From assembly GCA_964549335.1 (NCBI GenBank), contig CAZJUQ010000050.1, positions 1-64,000 of the forward strand: a DNA stretch of 64,000 nucleotides. Direction: 5' to 3'. Position numbers and translations under genes: made by a program. Below the pieces are notes generated by a model, which ran no database searches, had not been told where the DNA came from, and saw nothing but the letters and a program-made list of their open reading frames with translations. The stretch is from Sulfidibacterium sp964549335 (GTDB taxonomy: Bacteria > Bacteroidota > Bacteroidia > Bacteroidales > F082). This document shows positions 34,031 to 43,100 of this stretch, piece by piece (within the stretch, counting starts at the first letter, position 1; every line of letters starts with the position of its first letter).

Positions 34031-37000
34031 ATGAAGAATTCAATACTTACATTAGTACTGTTTTGGGCACTTGTTTTTTCACCGTCCGTTTTCGGACAGG
34101 TGCATACGGTATCCGGGACGGTATCAGACCAAACGGGTAGTTTACCCGGTGTTAATATTGTGGTAAAAGGAACCACAATAGGCACTGTAACAGGTATTGA
34201 CGGGGACTATTCCATAGAAGTTGCTCCCGGCAGTACACTGGTATTCAGTTTTGTCGGTTACGAAACCTATGAAGTTCAGATTAACGACCAGAAAAGAGTT
34301 GACGTTGTTTTGCAGCCCGAAAAAACAAATCTTGAAGAGATTGTTATTGTTGGATACGGAACGACGAAGAAAAAGCTGGTGACAGGTGCAAATATGAATG
34401 TAAAAGGTGACGAAATTTCGAAACTCGCCCCTGCAAATGCCATTAACGCTCTGCAAGGAATTAGTCCCGGAGTTTCACTTACACGGAACAACGGTATGCC
34501 CGGTGCAACGGCAAAAATAAACATCAGGGGTATGGGTACTATCGGAAATTCCAATCCGCTTTATATTGTTGACGGAGTAACCGTTAGCAATATTGATTAT
34601 TTAAGCCCCTCCGACATTGAGTCCATTGATGTTTTGAAAGATGCGGCTTCGGCTGCTATTTACGGTTCGCGTGCCGCAAACGGTGTTATACTTGTTACTA
34701 CCCGTAAAGGAGCAAAAAGTCAAGGTGAAAACAAAGTAAGCATTAATTTTAACAGTTTTGTGGGTTTTCAAAACGTTTATAAAATGCCTGACGTTTTGAC
34801 CGCTCAGGAGTATGTATTAATGCAAAACGAAGGAAGACTTAACGACGGTTTGCAACCTTGGGATTTTGCGTCAATGGTTCCCGATTGGGATAAAATCGAA
34901 AGTGGCGAATGGAAAGGTACAAATTGGTTTGACGAAATGAGAAACCAAAATGCCGTTATGCAAAATTATTCGCTCAACGTGAACTGGGGAACAAAACGCT
35001 CGGTTTATTCGTTGGGAGCCTCCTATTATTCCCAAGACGGTGTGCTTGGGAAACAGGCTGACCCGCGTTTCAAACGTCTTACTTTGCGTTTTAACTCAAG
35101 CCATGTCCTCTGGAAAAAAGATGATATGGATATCATTAAATTCGGCGAAAACTTTACTTACAACAACAGTGAAAAGGTAGGTATAAAAGCCGGTAACATT
35201 TATTACAACGACATTAGAAACGCTATTGCAACACATCCTTTAATGCCTGTGTACGACGAAAACGGAGATTATCACTATGCCGTTGACTGGTACACAAAAG
35301 CTCCAAATCCCTTAGGCTTTATGGAATACGACATGCGGTATCAATGGCCTAAAACGAACCGTACCGTGGGTAATCTCTTTTTGGAGATTCAGCCCGTTAA
35401 AAATTTCGTTATTCGTTCAAGCTACGGATTTAACTCGGGTATAGGTTCTTACCGCCACTGGGTTCCGCAGTACGATTTGTCTGAAAAAACTCTTAACCCG
35501 TACGAATGGACTTATCAAAGCATGTACAACAACTACAGTTATACCTTTACAAATACAGCTTCGTACGAATACCGTTTAAACAAGGATAACTTTTTTAAAG
35601 CTATGGTTGGTACCGAAATGTACAAGCAGACCATGGCTTTGAATATTTACGGAAAAAATATGAACGGTATCTTTAACGATCCCGAATATGCATATCTCGA
35701 CAACTATCCTGTAATAGACCCGACTCTTACAACTCTCGGCGGCAGCGACAATTTCGGACAAGCCGTTTTGTCATATTTCGGTAGGATTACCTATAATTAT
35801 AAAGAGAGATATCTTTTTACTGCTGTGCTTCGTGCCGACGGTTCCTCCAATTTTGCAAAAGGAAACCGTTGGGGTACATTCCCTTCGGTGGCCGCAGGCT
35901 GGGTGATTTCGAGCGAAAAATTCATGGAAAATGTTAAATGGATTGACTTTTTGAAATTGCGCGCAAGCTGGGGACAAAACGGTAACCAAAATATAGGTGC
36001 TTTTCAATATACCTCAACCATTACCTACAATAAAGGAAATTACTTTTTCGGCCCCGACAAAACTATTATTTATCTCGGCGGCTATCCTTCAAGAGTTCCG
36101 AACCCCGACGTTACTTGGGAAACTTCGGAACAAACCGACATAGGTATTGATGCATATTTTATCGACTCGAAGTTGAAAGTGAATGTCGATTATTACAACA
36201 AGGTAACCAAAGACTGGTTGGTTACGGCTCCTATTCTTGCCACTGCGGGAACAAACCCAAGCGACATTAACGGAGGTAACATTCAAAATAGAGGTATTGA
36301 AATTGCTGTGGGCTGGAACGGTGGAAACAGAGACTTTACTTATGGAATTACCGGTACTTTCGCTTACAACCATAACGAAGTTACAGAAATTGCAAACGAC
36401 GAAAAAATTATTCACGGTCCTTCCAACATTCTTACACACGGAATGTCGGAAATATACAGAGCACAAGTAGGTTATCCGATAGCCTATTTCTGGGGTTTCC
36501 AAACCAACGGAATAATTCAAAACCAGGCTGAAGCAGACAGTTACAACAGCAAAATTACTTCCGACCCGCGTGCCATAGTTCCCGGACCCGGCGACTTCAA
36601 ATATGTTGACCAAAACGGCGACGGAGTTATTGACGATGAAGACAAAGTATATCTTGGCGACCCGAATCCGGACATGAACTTCGGAATACAAATAAACCTT
36701 GCATACAAAGGCTTCTACTGCAATTTTACAGGCGTGGGACAAGCCGGCATGCAAATTGCCAAATCGTACCGCTCGTGGAACTATCCTTATGACAACTATA
36801 CTACCGATGTATTTAACCGTTGGCACGGTGAAGGTACTTCCAACACTTATCCCAAACTTACATCAAGCGGTAACCAAAACATGCTCTTTATGTCCGATTT
36901 CTTTATCGAAGATGCATCTTTCTTCAGAATTAGCAACCTTACCATTGGATACGATTTGAGCAGGTTGGACTTTTGGAGAAAACTTCCCAAAACCAAGATA

Positions 37001-37153
37001 TATTTCCAAGGACAAAACCTCTATGTATTTACCAATTACTCGGGATTGGATCCTGAGGTGGCTTGGGGACCCACAAACTGGGCATCAGGTATCGATATAG
37101 GTACTTATCCCCCGTCACGTAATTTAATTGTGGGTTTAACTGTTAATTTCTAA
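34031..37153 (+). CDS. SusC/RagA-type TonB-dependent outer-membrane transporter
   Basis: A 1040-residue outer-membrane oligosaccharide importer powered by TonB-ExbBD. A Sec signal peptide (about 1-22, ending SVFGQ) is followed by the carboxypeptidase-regulatory-like domain (about 25-105, with VSGTVSDQTGSLPGVNIVVKG). The TonB-box region EEIVIVGYGTTKKK comes next, then the plug domain (about 120-235, with the hallmark GNSNPLYIVDGV) and a 22-strand barrel ending GLTVNF. It is paired with SusD 21 bases downstream. Together they form the glycan-specific import complex that defines the PUL. Confidence 0.96.
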   Translation: MKNSILTLVLFWALVFSPSVFGQVHTVSGTVSDQTGSLPGVNIVVKGTTIGTVTGIDGDYSIEVAPGSTLVFSFVGYETYEVQINDQKRVDVVLQPEKTNLEEIVIVGYGTTKKKLVTGANMNVKGDEISKLAPANAINALQGISPGVSLTRNNGMPGATAKINIRGMGTIGNSNPLYIVDGVTVSNIDYLSPSDIESIDVLKDAASAAIYGSRAANGVILVTTRKGAKSQGENKVSINFNSFVGFQNVYKMPDVLTAQEYVLMQNEGRLNDGLQPWDFASMVPDWDKIESGEWKGTNWFDEMRNQNAVMQNYSLNVNWGTKRSVYSLGASYYSQDGVLGKQADPRFKRLTLRFNSSHVLWKKDDMDIIKFGENFTYNNSEKVGIKAGNIYYNDIRNAIATHPLMPVYDENGDYHYAVDWYTKAPNPLGFMEYDMRYQWPKTNRTVGNLFLEIQPVKNFVIRSSYGFNSGIGSYRHWVPQYDLSEKTLNPYEWTYQSMYNNYSYTFTNTASYEYRLNKDNFFKAMVGTEMYKQTMALNIYGKNMNGIFNDPEYAYLDNYPVIDPTLTTLGGSDNFGQAVLSYFGRITYNYKERYLFTAVLRADGSSNFAKGNRWGTFPSVAAGWVISSEKFMENVKWIDFLKLRASWGQNGNQNIGAFQYTSTITYNKGNYFFGPDKTIIYLGGYPSRVPNPDVTWETSEQTDIGIDAYFIDSKLKVNVDYYNKVTKDWLVTAPILATAGTNPSDINGGNIQNRGIEIAVGWNGGNRDFTYGITGTFAYNHNEVTEIANDEKIIHGPSNILTHGMSEIYRAQVGYPIAYFWGFQTNGIIQNQAEADSYNSKITSDPRAIVPGPGDFKYVDQNGDGVIDDEDKVYLGDPNPDMNFGIQINLAYKGFYCNFTGVGQAGMQIAKSYRSWNYPYDNYTTDVFNRWHGEGTSNTYPKLTSSGNQNMLFMSDFFIEDASFFRISNLTIGYDLSRLDFWRKLPKTKIYFQGQNLYVFTNYSGLDPEVAWGPTNWASGIDIGTYPPSRNLIVGLTVNF

Positions 37154-37174
37154 AACAAAATAAATAAGTAAGTT

Positions 37175-38827
37175 ATGAAACGTTTATCATATTTAATATT
37201 TTCGTTGGTTTTGATGATGATTTTTGTCAGCGGTTGCGGTGACAAATTTCTCGACAGAAAAAACTTGACACAACAAGACGAATCGTATTATTATACAAAA
37301 CCCGAAAAAGTAAAAGAAGCTTTAACAGCTGTATATTCCGCCATGGCCGGAAAAGGAACCGGCGACCCCTTTATGGTTGCTTGTTTGCTTTCGCCCGATA
37401 ACCTCCCCGGTGGAGGACCCAGCGACATTGCCGCTCAAGGTGTTGACAATTTTCAACTTACCAAAGAGGATATGTACGATGCCTTATGGCAAAGAGCTTA
37501 CCAAGGAGTTTTTCGCGCCAATATGATTTTGATGCATAAAGACGACGCCACATGGGAAAACGAAGAGGATAAAAATCAGGTGATTGGAGAAACCCGCTTT
37601 TTACGCGCTTATTTCTATTTCCGTCTTGCCAAATTTTTCGGGCAAGTACCTCTTATTACCGACCCTTTGGCTAATCCCAACCAACCCAAAGCATCTCCCG
37701 AAGAGATATTTACTTTAATAGCTTCCGACTTGAAAGAGGCCATAAACTTAATGGCGGCTAAAAGCTATAACGAATTGGAGTACGGTCATGCTTCGAAATG
37801 GGCTGCCGAAGGTTTGATGGCACGTGTATTTTTGTTCTATACGGGGGTTTACAACAAAACCTCGCTGCCTACATACGATAACGATATTACAAAAGCCGAT
37901 GTTCAAAACTGGCTTGTCGATTTGATTGATAACAGCGGACATGCTCTTGTTCCCGATTTCAGAAACTTGTGGCCCTATTCGTATGACACCACATATTATA
38001 AATATGCACGGGTTAACAACCTGAAATGGGTAGGCGAAAATGCTTCTAACCCCGAAAATATTTTCGCCATTAAATTCGGACCGTATGCAGGTTGGAGCGG
38101 CGACCAGTCGTTATATTATTGCAACAATTTTAACCTCTTTGTCGGTTTGCGCGGCAATAACGGTAGTGTAATAGGTAAAGGCTGGGGCTGGGGCTCCGTT
38201 AATCCTCAACTCTGGGACAGCTACGAAACGGGTGACTTGCGCCAGGCAGGCTCAATCTTGAAAATCGGCTATCCCGAAGAAAATCAAGAGTACCAAGAAG
38301 GAAACTTTCAATACGGAAGAAACCAGTACCAGTACGAAACAGGTTGTTACATTAAAAAATACACTCCAATCAACGGTAAAGATGAGAACGGAAACTGGAA
38401 AGGTATCTATTACTTGATGTATGGCGGACAAGACAATATGCAACTTTGGAATATGCAGGATTTGGTAGTGTTGCGTTTTGCCGATGTTTTGTTGATGGCA
38501 GCCGAACTCGAATGCCCCAAAGCACAAGAGTATTTCGACGCCGTAAGAACAAGGGCGGGACTTGACTCCAAACCCGTTACTCTTGAAAACATTAAAGCCG
38601 AACGCCGTCACGAACTGGCTTTCGAAGGTTTGCGTTATTTCGACCTGATGCGTTGGCACGACCTTCAAAAAGCTTTCGACGAAGTGAAAAACATACCCGT
38701 TAAAAACGAAGGACACGATGCCTTTTATACTGCAGTGTTCCGTCCCGAAACCAACGGATTTTTACCAATACCGCCTACCGAAATACGTTTGTCGGGTGGT
38801 GTGCTTACTCAAAACCCCGGTTGGTAA
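37175..38827 (+). CDS. SusD/RagB-type surface glycan-binding lipoprotein
   Basis: A 550-residue lipoprotein that caps the SusC barrel and binds glycan. The signal peptide ends in the lipobox VSGC (Cys21). The helical TPR-like core has the family's RFLRAYFYFRLAKFFGQVPLI (about 144-164) and the C-terminal RRHELAFEGLRYFDLMRWHD. The terminal ITPTEIRLSGG-like motif (PIPPTEIRLSGG) is typical. An unusual Gly/Trp stretch (GKGWGWGSVNPQLWD, about 332-346) lies in the central part and may contribute aromatic sugar contacts. It is co-transcribed with susC and the lipoprotein that follows. Confidence 0.95.
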   Translation: MKRLSYLIFSLVLMMIFVSGCGDKFLDRKNLTQQDESYYYTKPEKVKEALTAVYSAMAGKGTGDPFMVACLLSPDNLPGGGPSDIAAQGVDNFQLTKEDMYDALWQRAYQGVFRANMILMHKDDATWENEEDKNQVIGETRFLRAYFYFRLAKFFGQVPLITDPLANPNQPKASPEEIFTLIASDLKEAINLMAAKSYNELEYGHASKWAAEGLMARVFLFYTGVYNKTSLPTYDNDITKADVQNWLVDLIDNSGHALVPDFRNLWPYSYDTTYYKYARVNNLKWVGENASNPENIFAIKFGPYAGWSGDQSLYYCNNFNLFVGLRGNNGSVIGKGWGWGSVNPQLWDSYETGDLRQAGSILKIGYPEENQEYQEGNFQYGRNQYQYETGCYIKKYTPINGKDENGNWKGIYYLMYGGQDNMQLWNMQDLVVLRFADVLLMAAELECPKAQEYFDAVRTRAGLDSKPVTLENIKAERRHELAFEGLRYFDLMRWHDLQKAFDEVKNIPVKNEGHDAFYTAVFRPETNGFLPIPPTEIRLSGGVLTQNPGW

Positions 38828-38862
38828 CGGTATTTTAAGTTTTTGGTTTAACTATTAAAAAA

Positions 38863-39663
38863 ATGAAAATGAAAAATATTTTAGTAATGTTCACCTTGGG
38901 ATTGATTACCACGTTTTATGCCTGCAATCCCATTGAAGACAGACTGGAACTCGGCGATTTAGCCACTCCCGAGCAAATTGACGTTTCCGTTACTTCTATT
39001 GACGGCAGCAACAAAATTGTTCTGAAAAACAACTCTCCGCAATTCGGCGGTATGTGGGACTATAAATTCGGAACATCAACAAAAATGATTGATACCGTTG
39101 TGGTACCCGTTGTGGGAACTTATACGGTTACTTACAAAGCCACCACGGCAGGCGGTATCGTTGACAAAAATGTTGATGTGACAATAGATGAGATGACATA
39201 TCCCGTACCCGGATATTCCGAACTTACAGGTAACGGTACCGGTAAAACGTGGGTGTACGATAAAACACAATATCCCGATGGTACATGGGGCAAATTTTGT
39301 TACCTCGGACCTCCTAATGCTAACAAATGGAAAAAAATATGGTGGGACCCCGCCAAAGCGGTAGGCGATGAGTGGTATCAAGATGAAAATGCTTCCATTA
39401 GGTTTGAGATTGACGGAGCAAATACGCTATGTACATTTATTCCCGAGTCGGGAGAAGCAATTACCGGCTCCTTTATTTTGGATATGGTGAATAAAAAACT
39501 TACTGTTAAGGATACCCATATCCCCGACCACGCACACCCTAATGTTTTGCCTGAAAACGTGAACAACGGTTTGTACACCATTTCCGTGTTAAACGATAGT
39601 AGTTTAGTACTGTATCAGGCCCAGAAAAAAGGTTGGTTCTGGCGTTTCAAACCCGCCGAATAA
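38863..39663 (+). CDS. Surface lipoprotein, candidate glycan-binding protein of the PUL
   Basis: A 266-residue lipoprotein in the position usually taken by SusE/F-like surface glycan-binding proteins. The signal peptide ends TTFYAC (Cys21). Residues about 45-110 look like a PKD/Ig-type domain (GTYTVTYKATTAGGIVDKNV). The remainder is beta-rich, with a tryptophan cluster (KWKKIWWDPAKAVGDEWYQ, about 146-164) suitable for stacking on glucan rings, and a lipocalin-like ending (LYTISVLNDSSLVLYQ). No close family is recognised. It is the last gene before a terminator, so it belongs to the susCD transcript. The start may be the first ATG or the third codon. Confidence 0.75.
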   Translation: MKMKNILVMFTLGLITTFYACNPIEDRLELGDLATPEQIDVSVTSIDGSNKIVLKNNSPQFGGMWDYKFGTSTKMIDTVVVPVVGTYTVTYKATTAGGIVDKNVDVTIDEMTYPVPGYSELTGNGTGKTWVYDKTQYPDGTWGKFCYLGPPNANKWKKIWWDPAKAVGDEWYQDENASIRFEIDGANTLCTFIPESGEAITGSFILDMVNKKLTVKDTHIPDHAHPNVLPENVNNGLYTISVLNDSSLVLYQAQKKGWFWRFKPAE

Positions 39664-39714
39664 CCTTTTAATTGTTTTGTAATTTTCGTAAATTGAATTT
39701 TGGTTTATCATTGG

Positions 39715-39743
39715 AAAAAGCTGCCCTCGGGCAGCTTTTTTTT
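39715..39743. terminator. Bidirectional terminator ending the susCD operon
   Basis: AAAAAGCTGCC and GGCAGCTTTTT form an 11-bp perfect stem with a CTCG loop, flanked by A and T runs on either side. It can end both the susCD transcript and the convergent regulator gene. Confidence 0.9.
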
Positions 39744-39777
39744 ATATAACAGGATGTCTTCCGGCGAATAACCGTTA

Positions 39778-40506
39778 TTATGCAAATATCAGTTTTTCCT
39801 TTTTTGTCTTTAAATAGACCTCTTTGCTGAAACAGTAAACCTGGGCAGGTTTGTGGGGAACTCCTTTTTGTTTTTCATTTAACGGAATAATATACTTCAA
39901 CTGGTTAATCTTTTTTCTGAAATTCCGTCTGTCGTACTTTTTACCCGTAACCGCTTCGTATAGCTTTTGCAACTGGGTAAGAGTGAATTTTTCGGGTAAC
40001 AATTCGAAACCTATGGGCTCGAGTTTGAATTTTTTTCTTAAACACTCAATCCCTTTTTCTATTATTACATCGTGATCGAATGCCAATTGGGGTAGATTGT
40101 TTATCGGAAACCATTCCACATTTTTGTGCTGTTCGTCTATTACAAGTTTGCTTTTGTCAACCAGCGAATAGAAGCCTATGCTGAAAACATGTTCCGATAT
40201 GTTCAGGTTTAAATGCTTTATCCATATGCGGTCCTTCTCTTTGCTTAACCTGTCGGGGTTGCTGAAACAGTAAAATTGTTCGAGATATATGTTGTCTAAA
40301 CCGGTTAAATCGTACAAAACCCTGTATGCAGCCTCCTCTGCCGATTCGTTTTCAAAAACATGGTGCCCTGCCAACGTGTAATCCGAAATAACCTTATTTC
40401 CTTCTTCGTCTATCAGTTCCCGTTTTTTCAATAAAACATGCAACTCTTTAAAATCAAATCCGAATATCAAACAATCAACAGATATGTTGGGTATAACTCT
40501 CTTCAT
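39778..40506 (-). CDS. NrtR-type Nudix-like transcriptional regulator
   Basis: A 242-residue protein with an N-terminal Nudix-like domain (about 1-150) and a C-terminal winged helix (about 165-235, with FTLTQLQKLYEAVTGKKYDRRNFRKKI). This is the architecture of NrtR-family regulators, some of which (for example AraR of Bacteroides) sense sugars or sugar phosphates. The Nudix box (about 48-70) is broken: the REUxEExGU core reads RVLYDLTGL, so hydrolysis is unlikely and ligand sensing is favoured. It lies inside the PUL, between susCD and the GH3 gene and divergent from the latter. It is the obvious local regulator, and the shared PUL element is its candidate operator (inference). Confidence 0.88.
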   Translation of the reverse strand: MKRVIPNISVDCLIFGFDFKELHVLLKKRELIDEEGNKVISDYTLAGHHVFENESAEEAAYRVLYDLTGLDNIYLEQFYCFSNPDRLSKEKDRIWIKHLNLNISEHVFSIGFYSLVDKSKLVIDEQHKNVEWFPINNLPQLAFDHDVIIEKGIECLRKKFKLEPIGFELLPEKFTLTQLQKLYEAVTGKKYDRRNFRKKINQLKYIIPLNEKQKGVPHKPAQVYCFSKEVYLKTKKEKLIFA

Positions 40507-40537
40507 AAAAATTTTAGGGTTTATTTTTACTTTCCGG

Positions 40538-40545
40538 CAAAATTA
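40538..40545 (-). promoter_or_regulatory. Candidate -7 box of the NrtR-type regulator gene
   Basis: TAATTTTG on the minus strand matches TAnnTTTG and predicts a leader of about 27 bases. It lies about 130 bases from the divergent GH3 promoter. I find no copy of the PUL element at this promoter. Confidence 0.45.
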
Positions 40546-40671
40546 ACAAAATTTGCGTTTACTCCCTCTCTTTTTTATTAATTATTTGTATTTATCTTAC
40601 TGTTATTTAATGTTTTCAGTTATTTATTGAAAAAAAATATCAAAAAAACTTTTATTTTAATTAAAAGTATT

Positions 40672-40701
40672 TACTTTTGTATGCGTATTTTCTACACTTA
40701 G
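40672..40701 (+). promoter_or_regulatory. GH3 operon promoter with PUL-specific element
   Basis: TACTTTTG (40672-40679) is the -7 box, and 40675-40701 repeats the susC element with two differences. No -33 TTG lies at 18-20 bases, so an activator may be needed or initiation may be weak. The predicted leader before the GH3 ATG is about 25 bases, so the element also overlaps the ribosome approach region. Confidence 0.65.
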
Positions 40702-40711
40702 TAACGGTTTT

Positions 40712-43075
40712 ATGATAAGGAAATATTTGAAAAACAGTACAAAAATAATTGTAACACAAGCAATTAGAAAACGCACTGTTGTCACTTTGACAATTGTACA
40801 CATTTTGTTTGTTTTGCAGGTTTGTGCGCAAAAGACGGAATTTCCTTATCAAAATCCGGAATTACCGGTTGAAAAACGGGTTGACGATTTGATGCGGCGT
40901 ATGACACTTGAAGAGAAAATAGGACAAATGTGTCAATACATAGGCATACAACACATAGAAAATTCAAGGAAAATTTTAAAAGGCAAAACCGATAAAAACA
41001 GTGACCGGTTGGGATTTTATCCGGGATTGAGCATTGATGAGTTGAAGCGGAAAATTGTTGAAGGAGAGATAGGCTCTTTTTTGCATGTAAAAACAGTTGA
41101 AGAGGCAAATATGTTGCAGGAGCTCGCCTTACAATCGCGACTAAAAATACCGCTTCTTCTCGGCATTGATGCCATACACGGGCATGCCCTTTTTTGGGGG
41201 GCAACGGTATATCCCACTCAACTTTCGCTGTCGAGTACGTGGGACGACAGTTTGTTATACGAAGTGGCAAAAGAGACGGCACAAGAGGTGAGGGTTACGG
41301 GAATGCACTGGACCTTTTCGCCTAATGTTGAAATTGCGCGGGACCCCCGTTGGGGCAGGACAGGTGAGACTTTCGGGGAAGACCCTTATCTCGTTTCAAG
41401 ATTGGGAGTGGCCTTTACCCAGGGGTATCAAGGAGATCTCGGTAAAGAGAATATTCTGGCATGTGCAAAACATTTTGTTGGAGGCGGAGAATCTGTTAAC
41501 GGCACCAATGCCGCTCCTATTGATGTTTCCGAAAGGGAATTGCGCGAAATTTGGTTTCCTTCTTTCGAAGCCCAGGTTAATGCCGGAGTGTACACTTTTA
41601 TGGCAGCGCACAACGAAGTCCTGGGTGTACCTGCCCATGCCAGTAAATTTTTGTTGACTGACATCCTGCGCAACGAATGGGATTTTAAAGGTTTTGTGGT
41701 TTCCGACTGGATGGATATAGAACGTTTACACGACAAACACCATGTTGCCGAAACCGGAAAAACAGCCGTTGAAATGGCTGTGAATGCAGGAATAGATATG
41801 CATATGCACGGTCCCGGATTTTTCGAGCCCTTGCTCCAAATGGTTAAAAACGGTACGGTTTCCGAAAAAAGAATTGACAAATCGGTAAAAAGAATTTTAA
41901 CGGCAAAATTTATGTTGGGATTGTTCGATGATCCTTTAACAAGTGAAAAAGCTGCAAATAAAGTACTTTTCTCCGAAAAACACCAAACAACAGCTCTCAT
42001 TGCTGCCCGTGAAGGAATTATACTGTTGAAAAACGACAATTTGCTTCCTTTGGATAAAGCGGGAAAGATTTTGGTAACGGGTCCCAATGCAAACAACCAA
42101 CGTATTTTGGGCGATTGGGCGTTAAAACAGCCGTCATCGCATGTTATCACCGTATTCGAAGGAATGAAAAAGATATTCAAAGGGGTACAAGTGGATTTTA
42201 TTAACAGCGGTGAAAGTTTGCGCCATCCTGACAACAGTTTGTTGAAGAACCCCATTGAAAAATCGGCGGATTATGATGCGGTTGTTATTGTTGTGGGGTC
42301 CAATTCGTTGCGTTACGACGTAAAAGAAAAAAATTGCGGCGAAAATATCGACAGGGGAAATATTAATTTACAAGGTAATCAACTCACACTCGTAAAAGAG
42401 ATTTACAAACGAAACAAGAACGTTGTTGTTGTTTTTGTAAACGGCCGGCCATTGAGCGAACCATGGATAAAAGAAAATATTCCCGCTATAATAGAGGCTT
42501 GGGAGCCGGGGGCTTTCGGAGGTCAGGCAATTGCCGAAATATTGAAAGGCGATGTAAATCCTTCGGGAAAATTAACTGTTACCATACCTTTCGGAGTTTC
42601 TCAAATTCATAGCTATTACAATCATAAACCAACGGCATATTTCCACCCCTATATCGATATCCCTTCAAAGCCTTTATGGTATTTCGGCGAAGGATACAGC
42701 TATACAACTTTCGAATATTCAAATTTAACCGTAAAACCGGCTTTCATAAAAAGCAACGACACTGCCGTTGTGGAAGTTTCGGTTACAAATACGGGTAGCC
42801 GTCAGGGTTGCGAAATAGTTCAACTATATATAAACGACAATTATTCGTCGGTAACAAGACCCGTAAAAGAGCTGAAAGATTATAAACGCTTAAAATTGGA
42901 ACCCGGGCAAACCCAAAGGGTGAAATTTTTTATCACACCTGAAAAATTGGCTTTTTATGATATTAATATGAAAAAAATTGTGGAACCGGGCGATTTTACT
43001 ATTATGGTAGGGGCATCTTCCAAAAATTCATCTCTGTTGAAAAAAACTTTAACTGTGATTAATAATAAAAAATGA
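40712..43075 (+). CDS. Glycoside hydrolase family 3 beta-glucosidase, exported
   Basis: A 787-residue exported enzyme. An N-terminal basic stretch leads into a signal peptide (about 22-39, ending VCAQ). The GH3 TIM-barrel domain (about 50-365) has PRWGRTGETFGEDP, KHFVGGGE, and the nucleophile Asp332 in GFVVSDWMD. The alpha/beta sandwich (about 400-610) and a C-terminal fibronectin-III-like domain (about 670-785) complete the normal beta-glucosidase layout. The likely substrates are short beta-glucan oligosaccharides from the PUL target. It is the first gene of a run continuing through three sulfatases and cellobiose phosphorylase, under the same promoter element as susC. Confidence 0.94.
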   Translation: MIRKYLKNSTKIIVTQAIRKRTVVTLTIVHILFVLQVCAQKTEFPYQNPELPVEKRVDDLMRRMTLEEKIGQMCQYIGIQHIENSRKILKGKTDKNSDRLGFYPGLSIDELKRKIVEGEIGSFLHVKTVEEANMLQELALQSRLKIPLLLGIDAIHGHALFWGATVYPTQLSLSSTWDDSLLYEVAKETAQEVRVTGMHWTFSPNVEIARDPRWGRTGETFGEDPYLVSRLGVAFTQGYQGDLGKENILACAKHFVGGGESVNGTNAAPIDVSERELREIWFPSFEAQVNAGVYTFMAAHNEVLGVPAHASKFLLTDILRNEWDFKGFVVSDWMDIERLHDKHHVAETGKTAVEMAVNAGIDMHMHGPGFFEPLLQMVKNGTVSEKRIDKSVKRILTAKFMLGLFDDPLTSEKAANKVLFSEKHQTTALIAAREGIILLKNDNLLPLDKAGKILVTGPNANNQRILGDWALKQPSSHVITVFEGMKKIFKGVQVDFINSGESLRHPDNSLLKNPIEKSADYDAVVIVVGSNSLRYDVKEKNCGENIDRGNINLQGNQLTLVKEIYKRNKNVVVVFVNGRPLSEPWIKENIPAIIEAWEPGAFGGQAIAEILKGDVNPSGKLTVTIPFGVSQIHSYYNHKPTAYFHPYIDIPSKPLWYFGEGYSYTTFEYSNLTVKPAFIKSNDTAVVEVSVTNTGSRQGCEIVQLYINDNYSSVTRPVKELKDYKRLKLEPGQTQRVKFFITPEKLAFYDINMKKIVEPGDFTIMVGASSKNSSLLKKTLTVINNKK

Positions 43076-43100
43076 TTAACAACTTGTTAAAATATTGGTT

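Noticed and set aside
36089..36826. 245-codon minus-strand frame inside susC
   Set aside because: Antisense shadow of the conserved SusC barrel; no start signals and biased Val/Phe composition.
41428..42255. 275-codon minus-strand frame inside the GH3 gene
   Set aside because: Antisense to catalytic GH3 sequence; Ser/Pro-rich shadow composition and no promoter.
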